Positions 4,016 through 5,231 of a DNA stretch of 5,231 nt are shown here, one piece after another. How positions within the stretch are numbered: the stretch's first letter is position 1; each line of letters begins with the position of its first letter. Location of the stretch: positions 1 through 5,231 of the forward strand of contig CADBNQ010000226.1 in the NCBI GenBank assembly GCA_902796045.1, written 5' to 3'. Under the pieces are notes generated by a model, which worked only from the letters and a program-made list of their open reading frames with translations, had not been told where the DNA came from and did no database searches. A program made the position numbers and the translations under genes. This DNA is from an uncultured Lachnospiraceae bacterium. GTDB lineage: Bacteria; Bacillota; Clostridia; Lachnospirales; Lachnospiraceae.

Positions 4016-5231
4016 GTGAGTACTCACAACATCGATGCCAGAAAGTTTCAGAAGCTGTTCCTTTCCGGCGCTAATCGAATCAATTCACAGAAAGAATATA
4101 TCAACGAGCTGAATGTTTTTCCGGTACCTGACGGAGATACCGGGACGAATATGTCCCTGACCATACTGTCAGCAGCCAGAGAAGTCCAGAAGCTTTCCGA
4201 CCCGACGATCCCTGCTCTGTGCAAGGCCATCAGCAACGGGTCACTGCGTGGAGCAAGGGGTAACTCCGGCGTTATCCTGTCCCAGCTGTTCAGAGGCTTT
4301 ACCAAGGTGGTTTCAAAAGCGGACAAGATTGGAAAGCAGGAGATCGCTGCCGGTTTTGAGCGTGCAGTGGAGACAGCCTACAAGGCAGTCATGAAGCCTA
4401 AGGAAGGAACGATCCTTACAGTAGCCAAGGGTGTATCAGACAAGGCATCCGAGCTCTGTGATACAGACATGGATCTTGTCAGCTTCTGTCAGGAGTTTGT
4501 CAACTACGGCTATGAGGTTCTTGCCAGAACCCCTGATATGCTTCCTGTCCTCAAAGAAGCCGGCGTAGTTGACTCCGGCGGACAGGGTCTGATGGAAGTC
4601 CTCCAGGGAGCTCTGGACGCCCTGACGGGGAAGGTCACCGAAGTGGTGATCTCCGAGGGGATCAGCCAGACAGGGCCTGCATCTTCCTTATCAAAAGAAG
4701 CCGGGACTGAGGCAGACATCAAGTTTGGCTATTGTACTGAGTTTATCATTATGCTCAATAAAGAGATGACCTCTGAGGAGGAGAAGGACCTCAAGAAATA
4801 TCTTCTCTCCATCGGAGACTCTCTGGTCCTTGTGGCTGACGAGGAGATCTGCAAGATCCACGTCCATACCAATCATCCGGGCCAGGCCTTTGAGAAAGGG
4901 CTGACTTTTGGGGCACTGTCCAATATGAAGGTTGACAACATGCGTCTTGAGCATCAGGAGAAGCTGATCAAGGATGCTGAGCGGGTTGCTGCTTCCCAGC
5001 GGCTGGAGGAAGCCAGAGAGGAAGAGATGGCCAGACAGCAGGCTGCAAAGGCCGAGCCGGAGAAAGAGATCGGATTTATCTCTGTCTCCATCGGCGAGGG
5101 TCTCACAGAGATCTTCAGGGGTCTGGGTGTGGACTATCTGATCGAAGGCGGCCAGACCATGAATCCCAGCACTGAAGACATGCTTAACGCTATTGACCAG
5201 GTCAATGCCAGGAGCATCTTTATCCTTCCTA
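4016..5231 (+). CDS. fakA: Fatty acid kinase catalytic subunit FakA (DhaL/DegV-like, YloV), 3'-truncated by window
   Basis: 405 codons are present of a protein usually near 550. FakA uses ATP to phosphorylate a fatty acid presented by a FakB (DegV-type) carrier, making acyl phosphate for phospholipid synthesis. The N-terminal DhaL kinase domain (about 1-205) has NVFPVPDGDTGTNM (33-46) with D39 and D41 as magnesium ligands, RGARGNSGVILSQ (78-90), and EAGVVDSGGQGLMEVL (181-196). The middle domain (about 235-312) has GYCTEF (238-243) and KIHVHTNHPG (280-289); C240, H282 and H284 are the likely zinc ligands known for this domain. A charged helical linker (about 315-350) leads to the EDD-like C-terminal domain, beginning IGFISVSIGEGLTEIF (352-367). 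All catalytic motifs seen are intact. It is translated from GTG, downstream of asp23 and probably from the same promoter. No fakB lies in the window. Confidence 0.96.
   Translation, partial: MSTHNIDARKFQKLFLSGANRINSQKEYINELNVFPVPDGDTGTNMSLTILSAAREVQKLSDPTIPALCKAISNGSLRGARGNSGVILSQLFRGFTKVVSKADKIGKQEIAAGFERAVETAYKAVMKPKEGTILTVAKGVSDKASELCDTDMDLVSFCQEFVNYGYEVLARTPDMLPVLKEAGVVDSGGQGLMEVLQGALDALTGKVTEVVISEGISQTGPASSLSKEAGTEADIKFGYCTEFIIMLNKEMTSEEEKDLKKYLLSIGDSLVLVADEEICKIHVHTNHPGQAFEKGLTFGALSNMKVDNMRLEHQEKLIKDAERVAASQRLEEAREEEMARQQAAKAEPEKEIGFISVSIGEGLTEIFRGLGVDYLIEGGQTMNPSTEDMLNAIDQVNARSIFILP

Overview
The window looks like a chromosomal segment of a spore-forming, low-to-medium-GC Clostridia bacterium, most likely a Lachnospiraceae member. 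The evidence is a GerW/YtfJ sporulation protein, a clostridial-type 2-hydroxyacyl-CoA dehydratase activator, a four-cysteine ribosomal protein L28, an Asp23-FakA (YloU-YloV) gene pair, strong AGGAGG-type ribosome binding sites in front of nearly every gene, and TTG/GTG starts. This placement comes from gene content and recognisable protein motifs; no database search was run.

Layout. (1) Bases 1-203, minus strand: the first 67 codons of an ASKHA-fold acyl-CoA dehydratase activase, with its own sigma-A-type promoter reading leftward. (2) Bases 204-542: a divergent intergenic region with two back-to-back promoters. The rightward one is a perfect TTGACA-17-TATAAT match. The region also holds a doubtful 56-codon ORF and two short palindromes. 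(3) Bases 543-3110, plus strand: a tight four-gene operon with gaps of 21-27 nt. It encodes a six-TM rhomboid-fold protein that lacks the catalytic residues and ends in a zinc-binding tail, a 105-residue protein of unknown function, a DUF2953 (YtfI-like) membrane protein with an in-frame 18-bp tandem repeat, and GerW (YtfJ-like). The last two are a known pair, so the first two are candidates for roles in sporulation, germination or the envelope. (4) Bases 3123-3446: a complete monocistronic unit of promoter, rpmB (L28) and intrinsic terminator. (5) Bases 3470-5231: a strong promoter, a structured leader of about 97 nt, asp23 (DUF322 family) and the first 405 codons of fakA (fatty acid kinase, DhaL/DegV-like), which runs off the right edge.

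How the genes work together. DUF2953 and GerW probably act in the spore or forespore envelope. Asp23-family proteins are envelope-associated, and FakA phosphorylates fatty acids held by a FakB partner for phospholipid synthesis, so the right-hand unit is also linked to the envelope. No mobile element, CRISPR array, tRNA or rRNA was seen. Most of the content is ordinary core genome. The points most worth a second look are the zinc-tailed pseudo-rhomboid, the 105-residue unknown, the heptad of 18-bp repeats in the DUF2953 gene, and the asp23 leader, whose CCTCCT segment can pair with the asp23 Shine-Dalgarno sequence.
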